Source: Gallionella sp. (GTDB taxonomy: Bacteria > Pseudomonadota > Gammaproteobacteria > Burkholderiales > Gallionellaceae). From it: DNA of 64,000 nucleotides. The notes beneath the pieces are model-generated. The model had not been told where the DNA came from, ran no database searches, and was given only the letters and a program-made list of their open reading frames with translations. Each line of letters starts with the position of its first letter. Positions within the stretch are counted from its first letter, which is position 1. The stretch covers positions 1 to 64,000 of the forward strand of contig JAHFRA010000007.1 in assembly GCA_023259035.1 (NCBI GenBank), given 5' to 3'. Positions 1-9,116 of this stretch are shown here, piece after piece. The position numbers were made by a program, and so were the translations under genes.

Positions 1-197
1 TGGTCGAGGGTTGGCGCGGTGAAGTGATGGTGGCGATCCATACCGATGCGCGGGGCAATCTCACGCGCGTGCATCCGCATGATCCATCGTGGCAAAACTG
101 GCCGGCGCTGGAACACGCCGTATTGGGCAACATCGTGCCGGATTTTCCGCTGATCAACAAATCGTTTAACCTCAGCTATTCCGGCCAGGATTTGTAG
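1..197 (+). CDS. Hydrogenase-4/complex I-like large subunit, C-terminal fragment
   Basis: Only the last 64 codons are in the window (in frame from base 3, stop 195-197). The tail reads WPALEHAVLGNIVPDFPL and ends SFNLSYSGQDL, which is typical of the 49-kDa/HyfG-type large subunit of group-4 hydrogenases and hydrogenase-related complexes. Catalytic group-4 hydrogenases carry a C-terminal DPCxxC nickel-ligand motif. Here the corresponding place reads SFNLSYSG with no cysteine, which suggests a complex without a NiFe centre (inference). The small subunit follows 10 bases later, so the two are one operon. The rest of the gene lies upstream of the window. Confidence 0.75.
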   Translation, partial: VEGWRGEVMVAIHTDARGNLTRVHPHDPSWQNWPALEHAVLGNIVPDFPLINKSFNLSYSGQDL

Positions 198-207
198 AGG
201 CCCCCAT

Positions 208-747
208 ATGTATCGGATCGTCAGACAGATCATCAAAACGGGCATCAAGACCGAAACCGCTCCACAGCCGGATGAAGCGCTACGCGTTATACCGCAGCGC
301 TTGCAGCAACAAATTCTCGATGTGTTCGGGCGCGCGCTGACCATCCGCCACGTGGATGCAGGCTCATGCAACGGCTGCGAGCTGGAGATACACGCGGTAA
401 ACAACGCCTACTACAACATCGAGGGGCTGGGCATCAAGTTCGTCGCCAGCCCGCGCCATGCGGATATGCTGCTGGTCACCGGGCCAGTGTCGCGGCACAT
501 GGAAACGGCGCTCAAGCGCACCTACGATGCCACGCCGGAGCCCAAGCTGGTGGTGGCGATCGGCGATTGCGGTTGCGGCGGCGCTATCTTTTCTCCAGAT
601 AACGGGGGCGAGAGCTACGCGATCTGCGGAAAAGTCTCCAATGTTATTCCGGTGGACGTGGCGGTGTGCGGTTGCCCGCCCACGCCGACCGCAATTCTGC
701 AAGGCATCCTCACCGCGATCACAGGGGCTCATGCAGGTCAGAAATAA
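208..747 (+). CDS. Hydrogenase-4/complex I-like small subunit (HyfI/HycG/NuoB family)
   Basis: A 179-residue iron-sulfur protein of the NuoB/HycG family, which holds the [4Fe-4S] cluster next to the large subunit in complex I and group-4 hydrogenases. The cluster ligands are visible as CNGCE (about residues 54-58), GDCGCGG (about 116) and CGCPPTP (about 150). The ATG at 208 is preceded by GAGG, 7 bases away. It directly follows the large-subunit gene and appears to be the last gene of that operon. The N-terminal 45 residues resemble the short linker found in HyfI/HycG. Whether the complex is a true hydrogenase or a hydrogenase-related complex cannot be settled from these two ends. Confidence 0.85.
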   Translation: MYRIVRQIIKTGIKTETAPQPDEALRVIPQRLQQQILDVFGRALTIRHVDAGSCNGCELEIHAVNNAYYNIEGLGIKFVASPRHADMLLVTGPVSRHMETALKRTYDATPEPKLVVAIGDCGCGGAIFSPDNGGESYAICGKVSNVIPVDVAVCGCPPTPTAILQGILTAITGAHAGQK

Positions 748-788
748 ACAGGTGAAAATATCTGTCTTAGAAAAATGGAGTGGTAAAC

Positions 789-1274
789 ATGAAAGATCGA
801 TTGTTGGCATTGTTGATTCTGGCATTTAGCGGAATAACATCTGCTCTCGCAGCAGAAGAATTATCTCTCGGCCAGACGCTGTATCTTCCTATCTATTCAC
901 AAATCTGGCACGGCGATCGTGTGATTGATGGCAAGTATCCAGTGAAGAGATTGGTCTCTTCGCTGGTCAGCATCCGCAACACAAGCTTCAAGACCCCGAT
1001 CAGGGTGTTTTCGGCATGTTATTACAGCACTGAGGGGAAGCTGCTCAAGGAATATATTCCAAAGCCTGTGGTAGTCGGCGCGATGGGAACGTATGAGTTG
1101 TTTGTTGAGCGCAAGGAATCGGAAGGAGGTTCGGGCGCCAATTTCGTCATTCAATGGAATTCAGTGGCGCCGACCAACCCGCCCATCGTCGAAGCCGTGC
1201 ATGCTGATATTAGCAGCGGCAGCTATGCGCTAACTTTCATTACTACGGCGCGCCCTATCCAGGCGGACAAGTAG
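789..1274 (+). CDS. DUF3124 family exported protein
   Basis: A 161-residue protein with an N-terminal signal peptide (MKDRLLALLILAFSG, cleavage near ALA-AEE). The mature part has features I associate with DUF3124: LPIYSQIWHGD, SIRNTS, an ACYYSTEGKL segment, and ESEGGSGANFVIQW near the end. The family is of unknown function and probably forms a periplasmic beta-sandwich. The ATG at 789 has GGAG 8 bases upstream, so it is preferred over the in-frame GTG at 780. It lies alone between the hydrogenase-like operon and the convergent pyrC gene. Confidence 0.8.
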   Translation: MKDRLLALLILAFSGITSALAAEELSLGQTLYLPIYSQIWHGDRVIDGKYPVKRLVSSLVSIRNTSFKTPIRVFSACYYSTEGKLLKEYIPKPVVVGAMGTYELFVERKESEGGSGANFVIQWNSVAPTNPPIVEAVHADISSGSYALTFITTARPIQADK

Positions 1275-1304
1275 GCGCCAAGCATTACCGGGGGCGCAGC
1301 CAGA

Positions 1305-2339
1305 TCAACCGGTTATCTTCCAGGCCAGGCTTTCTCCCGCACGCAACGGCACCAGCCGATATGCGCCGAACGCAAGGCTGTCTGGCGCTTGCCAGCTTTC
1401 CTTGCGCAACGTGATCTTGTCGGTGTTGCGCGGCAAGCCGTAAAAATCCGCGCCGTGAAAACTGGCGAAGCCTTCCAGCTTGTCCAGCGCGCCGAGTTTT
1501 TCAAACGCTTCGGCATACAGTTCGACAGCCGTATGCGCGGTGTATATGCCGGCGCAGCCGCAAGCTGATTCCTTGCTGTGTTGAGCATGCGGTGCGCTGT
1601 CGGTGCCAAGAAAGAATTTTGGGTTGCCGCTGCCGGCTGCCATGCCCAATGTTTCGCGATGCATCTCACGCTTTAACACCGGCAGGCAATAATAATGCGG
1701 ACGCAGCCCGCTACTGAATAGCGCGTTGCGGTTGTATAGCAGATGATGTGCTGTGATGGTTGACGCGATGTTATCCGGCGCGCTTGTCACAAACTGTACT
1801 GCGTCGCGTGTGGTAATGTGCTCGAACACTACCCGCAGCTGCGGTAAATCGCGCAGCAACGAAATCATCACACGTTCGATGAATACCGCCTCGCGGTCGA
1901 ACGTGTCCACTGCCGGGTCGGTCACTTCTCCATGTACCAGCAGCGGCATGCCGCAACGCTGCATTTCTTCCAGTGCCGGATATGTCTTGCGAATGTCCGT
2001 CACGCCCGCATCGGAGTTGGTAGTCGCTCCCGCAGGATAGAGTTTGACTGCATGTACCAAACCGCTTTGTTTGGCGTGCCGAATTTCCTGCGCCGAGGTG
2101 TTATCGGTGAGGTACAGCGTCATCAGCGGCTCAAACTTGGCCCCCGCCGGTAACGAGGCGAGAATGCGCGAGCGGTAAGCCAGTGCCTGCGCGGTAGTTG
2201 TGACCGGCGGCTTGAGATTAGGCATGATGATGGCGCGGGCAAACTGTCGTGCTGTGTCCGGCAAAACCGACTGCATCAGCGCATCGTCACGCAAGTGCAG
2301 GTGCCAATCGTCTGGGCGAGTGAGGGTAAGTTGTTGCAT
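1305..2339 (-). CDS. pyrC: Dihydroorotase (PyrC)
   Basis: Catalyses the cyclisation of carbamoyl aspartate to dihydroorotate in pyrimidine synthesis (cytoplasm). The protein starts [19 protein letters not shown], with the HxH zinc ligands in HLHLRD. Further motifs are [10 protein letters not shown], the carboxylated-lysine region [25 protein letters not shown] and the aspartate in LGTDSAPH. The length, 344 residues, is that of the E. coli-type enzyme. An upstream in-frame start exists at 2381, but AGGA stands 8 bases before the ATG at 2339 and the family begins there. It is on the same strand as the efflux operon and 51 bases after its TetR gene, so read-through is possible. Confidence 0.95.
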   Translation of the reverse strand: MQQLTLTRPDDWHLHLRDDALMQSVLPDTARQFARAIIMPNLKPPVTTTAQALAYRSRILASLPAGAKFEPLMTLYLTDNTSAQEIRHAKQSGLVHAVKLYPAGATTNSDAGVTDIRKTYPALEEMQRCGMPLLVHGEVTDPAVDTFDREAVFIERVMISLLRDLPQLRVVFEHITTRDAVQFVTSAPDNIASTITAHHLLYNRNALFSSGLRPHYYCLPVLKREMHRETLGMAAGSGNPKFFLGTDSAPHAQHSKESACGCAGIYTAHTAVELYAEAFEKLGALDKLEGFASFHGADFYGLPRNTDKITLRKESWQAPDSLAFGAYRLVPLRAGESLAWKITG

Positions 2340-2390
2340 AGAGAAATCCTGCCTGGATGAGTTAGCCGGATTGTAATCCAACGCACTTGC

Positions 2391-3032
2391 CTAGCCAGAC
2401 TTTTTGGCGAGGTACTTGATCCCCTCCAGAGAGAAGCCTGCAATATGTCCAGCGATTGCGTCGATTTCTTGATGGTCGTAGCGCAATTTGGGGTGCAGGC
2501 GCTGCAACACCGGATGTGAATGGCGATAGAACAAACACTGCCCGAGGATGCTGTGTACGCAGCGGCGCAATTCTGCTTCGCTGGTTTTGTCGCCGACGAT
2601 TTCGCGCACCAGCTCACCCAGGAACTTATGCAGCGGAGCGATGGCTTCGCGCACGATCTTGTCCAATGCGGGCGACGGGTCGGCTAATTCGCGCGCCATG
2701 ATCTGGCATTGCGATGAAGGGGTCTTTTCGTCCAGCAGCATCAACATAAAATCGCGGATGAATGAGCGCAGGCGCGCCTCGGGGCGCTCGTCGGTTTTGA
2801 CATTAGCCAGTTGCAAGGCCCCGAGTTGTGCGAAATTCAACGCCTCGGCAAGCAGGCCGTCCTTGCTGCCGAAATGGTAATTCACCGATGCGACATTTGT
2901 TTTGGCGCGACGGCATATTTCCCGCACCGTTGCGTTTTGAAAACCGTGCTGCGAAAACACTTCACGAGCTGCATCCAACAGGCGCGCACGAGTTTGTTCA
3001 CTGGGAGCCGTGGTTTCGGCTTTAACTATCAT
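2391..3032 (-). CDS. TetR/AcrR family repressor of the efflux operon
   Basis: A 213-residue regulator. Residues about 13-60 form the TetR helix-turn-helix: RARLLDAAREVFSQHGFQNA followed by TVREICRRAKTNVASVNYHF. The C-terminal part resembles the CecR-type ligand-binding domain (old name DUF1956). Its ATG overlaps the stop codon of the outer-membrane factor gene by 4 bases (ATGA), so it is translated as the last gene of the efflux operon and should autoregulate. The likely operator is the palindrome at 8933-8948 in the operon promoter. Ligand unknown. Confidence 0.9.
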   Translation of the reverse strand: MIVKAETTAPSEQTRARLLDAAREVFSQHGFQNATVREICRRAKTNVASVNYHFGSKDGLLAEALNFAQLGALQLANVKTDERPEARLRSFIRDFMLMLLDEKTPSSQCQIMARELADPSPALDKIVREAIAPLHKFLGELVREIVGDKTSEAELRRCVHSILGQCLFYRHSHPVLQRLHPKLRYDHQEIDAIAGHIAGFSLEGIKYLAKKSG

Positions 3033-4453
3033 TTGCCAATCTCGTTCTGCCCGTTTTGACTGGCTTGTCCGGCGAGTGCCTTGTAAAGCTGCGCAACGAC
3101 CGACAGCAGGGCGCGCCGCACCTGCAGCGTACCCTGCTGCGCGGCATAGGATTCGCGCTGCGCATCCAGCACTTCCAGATGGTTGGCGATGCCCGCCCCG
3201 TAGCGCGCTTCCACCAAGCGCAGGCGCTGGTTCTGCGCATCGGCGTTGGCCTGCTGCGCGGCGAGCTGTTCGGCAAGTTTTTCGCGTGCGTTCAATAAAT
3301 CCGCCACTTCACGGAACGCTTGCTGAATGGTCTTTTCATATTCGGCAACGGCGATTACTTTTCGCGCTTCGGAAACATCCACGTTGGCAGAGGAGCGGCC
3401 AGCATCAAACAATGGCAGGCTGATGGCGGGTTGAAAACTCCACGCGCCGCTACCGGCATCGAACAGCCCGGCCAAGGTGCGGCTTGCCGCGCCGACGCTG
3501 CCAGTCAACGTGATGCGCGGCAAAAAGGCCGCGCGTGCCGCGCCGATATTGGCGTTCGCGGCAATTAGCTTCTGTTCGGCGGTCAGCACATCGGGGCGTT
3601 GCAATAACACCTCGGCAGGCAACCCCGCAATCAGGTCGGCAGCACTGTCCTGCCCGGCGAGGTTGCGTCCGGCGGGCAGGTTTTTCATTTCAGCCATCGC
3701 CTGGCCTACCAGCAGGCCGAGCAAATTTTCTGCGGCGGCCTGTTGCCGTTCCAGATTCGCGCGTTCGGCCAGCGCGGCTTGATACGCGCCATCCGCTTGC
3801 AAGAAATCCAGATCGCTGGACACGCCCAACTCGCGGCGGCGCGCTGTCAACTCTCTGGTTTCGGCGCGCGTTTTGACGGTTTCCGCAGTGAACTGGGTGC
3901 GCTCGCGCATTTCCAGCAACGACAGATAGGCGTTCGCCACGTCGGCAATCAGCGACAGGCGAAATGCGCGTTGCGCCGCTTCGGTGGCAAGGTAGCTGGC
4001 CTTGGCGGCCTCGTTCAAACTGCTGACACGACCCCAGAAATCCAGCTCGAACGACACCAGACTGATGCCCACGTCATAGCGTTGCATATCCAAAGTGTTG
4101 CCGGTAATAGAGGCGCCCGCCGGCGTCAGCGAGGCATTGCGTCCGGCAGTCAAATTTAAGGTGGGTAGCCGGTCGGCTCGCTGGATGCCATATTGCGCGC
4201 GCGCTTCGGCGATGCGCGCAGTGGCAATGCGCAAGTCGCGGTTGTTTTCCAATGCGGCCGAGATCAACGCCTGCAAGCGCGGGTCGGAGAAATAGTGCTG
4301 CCAATCCGGATGCGCAATTTCCTTTGCCGCTTTCAACTTTACGCTGTCTGGCCAGGCAGCAGGAACCGGTGCTGCGGGGCGCTGGTATTCCGGCATCAGC
4401 GAACAACCTGCCAATGCGGCGGCCAATGCGGCGGCAAACAAAGTCTTATTCAT
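3029..4453 (-). CDS. RND efflux outer-membrane lipoprotein (NodT/OprM family)
   Basis: Trimeric outer-membrane channel of a tripartite drug efflux system. The signal peptide ends in a lipobox (MNKTLFAAALAAALAGC), so the mature N-terminal cysteine would be acylated. The rest is the duplicated outer-membrane efflux protein repeat with ARAQYGIQRADRLPTLNL in the first half and AARAAFLPRITLTGSVG in the second. The start at 4453 is chosen because the lipoprotein signal begins there; an in-frame ATG at 4468 lies inside the pump gene. It overlaps the pump gene by 8 bases and the TetR gene by 4 bases. Confidence 0.93.
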   Translation of the reverse strand: MNKTLFAAALAAALAGCSLMPEYQRPAAPVPAAWPDSVKLKAAKEIAHPDWQHYFSDPRLQALISAALENNRDLRIATARIAEARAQYGIQRADRLPTLNLTAGRNASLTPAGASITGNTLDMQRYDVGISLVSFELDFWGRVSSLNEAAKASYLATEAAQRAFRLSLIADVANAYLSLLEMRERTQFTAETVKTRAETRELTARRRELGVSSDLDFLQADGAYQAALAERANLERQQAAAENLLGLLVGQAMAEMKNLPAGRNLAGQDSAADLIAGLPAEVLLQRPDVLTAEQKLIAANANIGAARAAFLPRITLTGSVGAASRTLAGLFDAGSGAWSFQPAISLPLFDAGRSSANVDVSEARKVIAVAEYEKTIQQAFREVADLLNAREKLAEQLAAQQANADAQNQRLRLVEARYGAGIANHLEVLDAQRESYAAQQGTLQVRRALLSVVAQLYKALAGQASQNGQNEIGK

Positions 4454-7400
4454 GCGGCGGCTCCTCATGCTCGGCGTGCTTGCGCGCGTGTCCGGGGAAA
4501 ATGCGCCGCGTTACCACAAAAAACACCGGCACCAGAAACACCGCCAGCAAGGTTGCGGCAATCATGCCGCCCATCACGCCGGTACCGATGGCATGGCGGC
4601 TTTGCGCACCCGCGCCGGTGGAAATCGCCAGCGGCAGCACCCCGGCAATAAAGGCGATGGAGGTCATCAAAATCGGCCGGAAACGCAGGCGGCAGGCTTC
4701 CAGCGTGGCGTCGATCAGCCCCATGCCATCGTCTTGCAGCTTGCGCGCAAACTCGATAATCAGGATGGCATTTTTCGATGACAGACCGATGATGGCGATC
4801 AGGCCTACCTTGAAATACACATCGTTGGGCAAGCCGCGCAGCGTCACGGCCAGCACCGCGCCGAACACGCCGAGCGGCACGACCAGCAGCACGGCAAACG
4901 GGATCGACCAGCTCTCATACAGCGCAGCCAGACACAGGAACACCACAATCAGCGAGAGACCAAACAGTAGCGGAGCTTGGGCGCCGGATAGCCGCTCTTC
5001 AAATGAAGTGCCCGACCATTCGAAACCGAATCCCGGCGGCAGTTGTTGCGCAACTTGCTCCATTGCCGCTACCGCCTCGCCAGTGCTGTGCCCCAATGCC
5101 GATGACCCCGAGATCTTCATCGCAGCCATGCCGTTATACCGATCCAGCTTGGGCGAGCCGACTACCCAGCGCGGCGCGGCAAGCTCGGACAGCGGCACCA
5201 TGCCGCCTTTGTTGTTGCGCACCGTTATCTTCAGGATGTCCTGCGGCGAGCGGCGCGTGTCGGCTTCAGCCTGCATCTGTACGCGCAGGATGCGGCCTTG
5301 ACGCACGAAGTCATTAATGTAGGCAACGCCCAGTAGCGATTGCAGCGTTTCATTGAGGTCGGCGATGGAAACGCCCAGCGTTTCGGCTTTGAGTCTGTCG
5401 ATGTCGAGGAACAGTTGCGGTCCGGCTTCCTGGCCTTCCGGTCTCACCCCCGTCAATACCGGATTTTGTGCAGCCAGCCCTATAATCATGTTGCGTGCTT
5501 CCAGCAGCTTTTCCCGTCCCATGCCGCCGCGATCCTGCAGGCGGAAATCGAAGCCGCCCACTGCCGCCAACTCCGGAATGGGCGGCGGGTTGATGGCAAA
5601 AATCATCGCCTGCTTGATGCGGAAAAAAGTCATGTTGGCCTTGCGCACCAAGGACGGCGCCGAACTGTCCGATGACGGCCTGTCATCCCAGCTTTTAAGG
5701 CTAACGAAGGCGAGCCCGGCGTTCTGCCCGCGCCCAAAGAATGAAAATCCCGCCACGCCGATAACGTGTTCAACCTCGCTTTGTTTGAGGTAGAACTGTT
5801 CGATTTGAGACAGCACTTCCAGCGTGCGGTCTTGTGTCGCCCCCGGCGGAAGCTGGATCATGTTCATGAAATAACCCTGGTCTTCTTCGGGCAAAAAACT
5901 GCCCGGCAGCTTGTTGATTAACCAGCCCATCGCCATGAAGATCACTGCGTAAATCATCAGATAGCGCGCGGTTTTTTTGACGATTTTGCCAATGCTGCCG
6001 GTGTAATTCAGTGTGGTTCGCGCAAAAAAACGGTTAAACCAGCCGAACAAGCCGCTGCCTGACTTCAATTCCTTGTCCGGCTCGTGCTTGAGCAAAGTCG
6101 CGCAAAGTGCCGGCGTCAGCGTCAGCGCCATCAATGCCGAAAACATCATCGTCAGCACCAATGTAACGGCAAACTGGCGGTAGATTGCGCCGGTGGAGCC
6201 GGAGAAGAAGGCCATCGGTATAAACACCGCCATCAGCACCAGCGTAATGGCGATGATCGCGCCGATAATCTGATCCATCGCTTTGCGCGTTGCATCGCGC
6301 GGCGACAAACCTTCCGTGGTCATGATGCGCTCGACGTTTTCCACCACCACGATGGCATCGTCCACCACGATGCCGATGGCCAGCACCATGGCAAACAAAG
6401 TCAGAACGTTGATCGAATAGCCCAGCAGATACAGCCCGACCAGCGCGCCTACCAGAGCGATCGGGATGACAATGGCGGGAATCAGCGTCGCGCGCCAATT
6501 TTCCAGAAACAAATACATCACCAGCACCACCAATATCAGCGCTTCGGCGAGACTCTCCAACACCTCCTTGACGGAAATATCAACAAACCTGGAAGTGTCA
6601 TAAGGCACGACCCAGTTGATACCTTTGGGAAAGAACCTGGCCAGTTCCGTCATCTTGGTTTTGACCGCCTTGACGGTATCCAAAGCGTTGGCTCCGGGAG
6701 AGAGACGAATCGCCATCGACGCTGCCGGCTGTCCGTCGATGCGTGCGGTACGCGCGTAATCCTGCGCGCCGAGTTCCACTCGCGCCACATCCCGGACGCG
6801 CAACGACGAACCATCCGGATTGGTGCGCACAATGATATTGCCAAACTCTTCCGGTGTAGCGAGGCGGCTTCTGGCGATGATCGCCGCATTGAGTTGTTGA
6901 GCGGGCGCGGAAGGCAATTGCCCCAATTCACCTGCCGCCAACTCCGCATTTTGTGCGCGCACCGCGCGCGTCACATCGGCGGGAGAAAGATTGTAGCTTT
7001 GCAGTTTTTCCGGCTTGAGCCAAAGACGCATCGAGTATTCAGTGCCGAACAACAGCACCTCGCCCACGCCTGGCACGCGCCGCAGAGTATCGATCACACT
7101 GGCTGTGGCATAGCTGCCCAGCGCTATATCACTGAGGCTGTTGTCGGAAGAAATGAGCGAGACGAACATTACATAGTTGCGCGCCGTTTTGGTAACGGTA
7201 ATGCCCAGCCGCCGCACATCTTCCGGCAACCGCGCTTCAGCACGTTTGATGCGGTTCTGCGCCTCTACCGAGGCCAGATCAAGATTTGATCCTGCCTCAA
7301 AAGTCAAAGTGATGCTGCCGGTACCCAACTCGGAGGCAGACTCCATGTAGAGCAGATGCTCTATGCCGTTCATTTCCTGCTCCAGCAGGGCCACCGATGT

Positions 7401-7580
7401 TTCTTCAACGACCTGTGCCGATGCGCCGGGGTAATTAACGGAAATCGTCAAGGCAGGTGGGGCGACGGACGGAAACGCAGAAACCGGCAAGTTCTTCAAA
7501 GCCAATGCGCCAGCCAGCAGAATGATGAGCGCGATAACCCAGGCAAAAATGGGACGATCAATAAAGAATTTTGCAAACAT
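4446..7580 (-). CDS. RND multidrug efflux pump, HAE-1 family inner-membrane subunit
   Basis: A proton-driven efflux pump of 1044 residues, the normal length for AcrB/MexB relatives. It starts MFAKFFIDRPIFAWVIALII, the classic RND N-terminus, and contains the proton-relay aspartates in TM4 (LAIGIVVDDAIVVVENVER, residues about 400-418) and the SGSTGAIYRQFAVT segment. The second half repeats the fold (VGLIAIIGLSSKNAILIIEF). Two large periplasmic loops carry the substrate pocket. The adaptor gene ends 8 bases upstream and the outer-membrane factor overlaps its end, so the three parts are co-expressed. Substrates cannot be predicted from the sequence alone. Confidence 0.95.
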   Translation of the reverse strand: MFAKFFIDRPIFAWVIALIILLAGALALKNLPVSAFPSVAPPALTISVNYPGASAQVVEETSVALLEQEMNGIEHLLYMESASELGTGSITLTFEAGSNLDLASVEAQNRIKRAEARLPEDVRRLGITVTKTARNYVMFVSLISSDNSLSDIALGSYATASVIDTLRRVPGVGEVLLFGTEYSMRLWLKPEKLQSYNLSPADVTRAVRAQNAELAAGELGQLPSAPAQQLNAAIIARSRLATPEEFGNIIVRTNPDGSSLRVRDVARVELGAQDYARTARIDGQPAASMAIRLSPGANALDTVKAVKTKMTELARFFPKGINWVVPYDTSRFVDISVKEVLESLAEALILVVLVMYLFLENWRATLIPAIVIPIALVGALVGLYLLGYSINVLTLFAMVLAIGIVVDDAIVVVENVERIMTTEGLSPRDATRKAMDQIIGAIIAITLVLMAVFIPMAFFSGSTGAIYRQFAVTLVLTMMFSALMALTLTPALCATLLKHEPDKELKSGSGLFGWFNRFFARTTLNYTGSIGKIVKKTARYLMIYAVIFMAMGWLINKLPGSFLPEEDQGYFMNMIQLPPGATQDRTLEVLSQIEQFYLKQSEVEHVIGVAGFSFFGRGQNAGLAFVSLKSWDDRPSSDSSAPSLVRKANMTFFRIKQAMIFAINPPPIPELAAVGGFDFRLQDRGGMGREKLLEARNMIIGLAAQNPVLTGVRPEGQEAGPQLFLDIDRLKAETLGVSIADLNETLQSLLGVAYINDFVRQGRILRVQMQAEADTRRSPQDILKITVRNNKGGMVPLSELAAPRWVVGSPKLDRYNGMAAMKISGSSALGHSTGEAVAAMEQVAQQLPPGFGFEWSGTSFEERLSGAQAPLLFGLSLIVVFLCLAALYESWSIPFAVLLVVPLGVFGAVLAVTLRGLPNDVYFKVGLIAIIGLSSKNAILIIEFARKLQDDGMGLIDATLEACRLRFRPILMTSIAFIAGVLPLAISTGAGAQSRHAIGTGVMGGMIAATLLAVFLVPVFFVVTRRIFPGHARKHAEHEEPPHE

Positions 7581-7588
7581 GGTTGGCT

Positions 7589-8743
7589 TTACTTCTTCTC
7601 AGCCGGTTTAGCAGCGGCTGGCGGATTCAACATAGGGGCTGACGCATCCCACGGCACCGGCTTCACAACCGTGCCGGCGCGCGCCTTCTGCAAGCCGTTC
7701 ACAACAACCTGCTCGCCGCCTTTCAAACCTTCGGCAATAATGAAATCGCCTCCCGCCATACCGCCGGTTTTTACCGGACGCGGTGTCACCTTGCTTTCCG
7801 CGCCCACCACCATCACAAACTGTCCCTGCGGGCCGCCCATAACAGCACGTTGCGGGATTTTAATTGCGTTCTCGGCATCTGCCTCGGGAAAGCGGATCCG
7901 CACAAACATGCCTGGCAACAAATCACGTTTTGGATTGGGGAATTCTGCGCGCAACGATACCGAACCGGTGCCCGGATCGACCGCCATGTCGGTAAAGAAA
8001 ATCTTGCCCGGCTGCGGGTATACGCTGCCGTCTTCCAGCAGCAATTCCACCTTGGCGGATTCGGTGCGCTTGAGTTTGCCCGCGTTGACGGATTGCCTCA
8101 GGCGCAGCAAATCGGCGCCGGATTGGGTGAAGTTGGCATAGATGGGGTCGAGCTGCTCAATGGTCGCCAGCAAGGTGGCTTCGCCTTTGCCGACGAAAGC
8201 GCCTTCCGTCACCAAGGTGCGACCGATGCGCCCGGAAATGGCAGCGGGCACTCTGGCGTTTTCCAGAGCCTCGTCTGCCCGGATCAGCGCGGCTTCAGCC
8301 TGCTTGGTCTTGGCATTGGCGAGATCCAATTCCTGCTGGCTGACGGCTTTGATTGCAAGCAATGGCTTGTATCGATCGACGGTCTGGCGCGCAATCTCCA
8401 TATCCGCCTTGGCAGATTCAGCGGCAGCTTTATAGGTGCGCGCATCAATCTGGAACAAAGACGCGCCCGCTTTTACATCGCTGCCTTCCCGGAACAATCT
8501 TTTTTCAACCACTCCTTCAACCCGTGCCCGCACCTGCGCCGTTCGATAAGCCTGCAACCGTCCCGGCAAGTCCTGCGTGAGCGTCGCATTGCCGGAGGTA
8601 ACTGTTATTACGTCTACCTCCGGCGGCGGTGCACCAGCACCCGGGCCACCGGGACCAGATGCCGGTTTATTGCCGCCGCCGCAACCGGCCAGCAAAGTAA
8701 TTAGAAAAAATGCAAAAGCTATCGGTTTGGTTGAAGTTGTCAT
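7589..8743 (-). CDS. RND efflux periplasmic adaptor (membrane fusion lipoprotein)
   Basis: AcrA/MexA-type adaptor, about 384 residues, linking the pump to the outer-membrane channel. The signal peptide with lipobox is MTTSTKPIAFAFFLITLLAG followed by Cys, then a Gly/Pro-rich linker. Next come the lipoyl half-motif around QAYRTAQVRARVEGVVEKRL, a coiled-coil hairpin (residues about 100-160), and beta-barrel and membrane-proximal domains ending in a proline/alanine-rich tail. The start at 8743 is taken because the lipoprotein signal begins there; upstream in-frame codons have no signal. It is the first gene of the operon transcribed from the promoter at 8927-8955, with a leader of about 175 bases. 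Confidence 0.93.
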   Translation of the reverse strand: MTTSTKPIAFAFFLITLLAGCGGGNKPASGPGGPGAGAPPPEVDVITVTSGNATLTQDLPGRLQAYRTAQVRARVEGVVEKRLFREGSDVKAGASLFQIDARTYKAAAESAKADMEIARQTVDRYKPLLAIKAVSQQELDLANAKTKQAEAALIRADEALENARVPAAISGRIGRTLVTEGAFVGKGEATLLATIEQLDPIYANFTQSGADLLRLRQSVNAGKLKRTESAKVELLLEDGSVYPQPGKIFFTDMAVDPGTGSVSLRAEFPNPKRDLLPGMFVRIRFPEADAENAIKIPQRAVMGGPQGQFVMVVGAESKVTPRPVKTGGMAGGDFIIAEGLKGGEQVVVNGLQKARAGTVVKPVPWDASAPMLNPPAAAKPAEKK

Positions 8744-8926
8744 AATTGTGTATCTCAAAGTTTTTGTCGTCCACATAGAAACATTTTGAACTCCGCCAGA
8801 GTCGGGCGCTACCGCCCAGGCAGGCTTCCCTGGCATGGTCATTGCCACTGTGGCAAGCCGCTGCAACTTTAACGTGACGATCTCTTCGGTTCAGGTAAAT
8901 TGGGGTCAAGCTGGAATTGCGAAACA

Positions 8927-8955
8927 AGCGTATCAAACACTTGTTTGAATGTAAA
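8927..8955 (-). promoter_or_regulatory. Efflux operon promoter with TetR-type operator in the spacer
   Basis: Reading the minus strand, TTTACA (8955-8950) and TACGCT (8932-8927) are separated by exactly 17 bases, a good sigma-70 arrangement. The spacer contains the perfect palindrome TCAAACA-CT-TGTTTGA (8933-8948), of the size bound by TetR dimers. Binding there would block polymerase. The TetR gene at the operon's end is the obvious candidate. Between this site and the adaptor start (8744-8926) I see no gene. Confidence 0.65.
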
Positions 8956-9000
8956 GGAACTCTGCCTGCAATGGTTCACTTTTGATGTCGCGGGTTTTTA

Positions 9001-9097
9001 GAATTGTCCGGTTCTGTAGCACATGAATTGTCCGCTTTTTCTGCCTTGTTTGGGAAGCGATGTAGGGCGTAGCCCGGAGCCGGTTCCCAAACAAGGC
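9001..9097. repeat. Insertion-sequence end with direct repeats and a long hairpin
   Basis: GAATTGTCCG occurs twice (9001-9010 and 9025-9034), as subterminal repeats do at IS ends. It is followed by a perfect 14-bp inverted repeat, GCCTTGTTTGGGAA at 9043-9056 with its complement at 9084-9097; the loop holds a smaller GGGC/GCCC stem. This lies just beyond the stop of the transposase remnant and is probably the surviving 3' end of that element. Confidence 0.5.
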
Positions 9098-9116
9098 GGC
9101 GCGCCTGGCGGACGGT

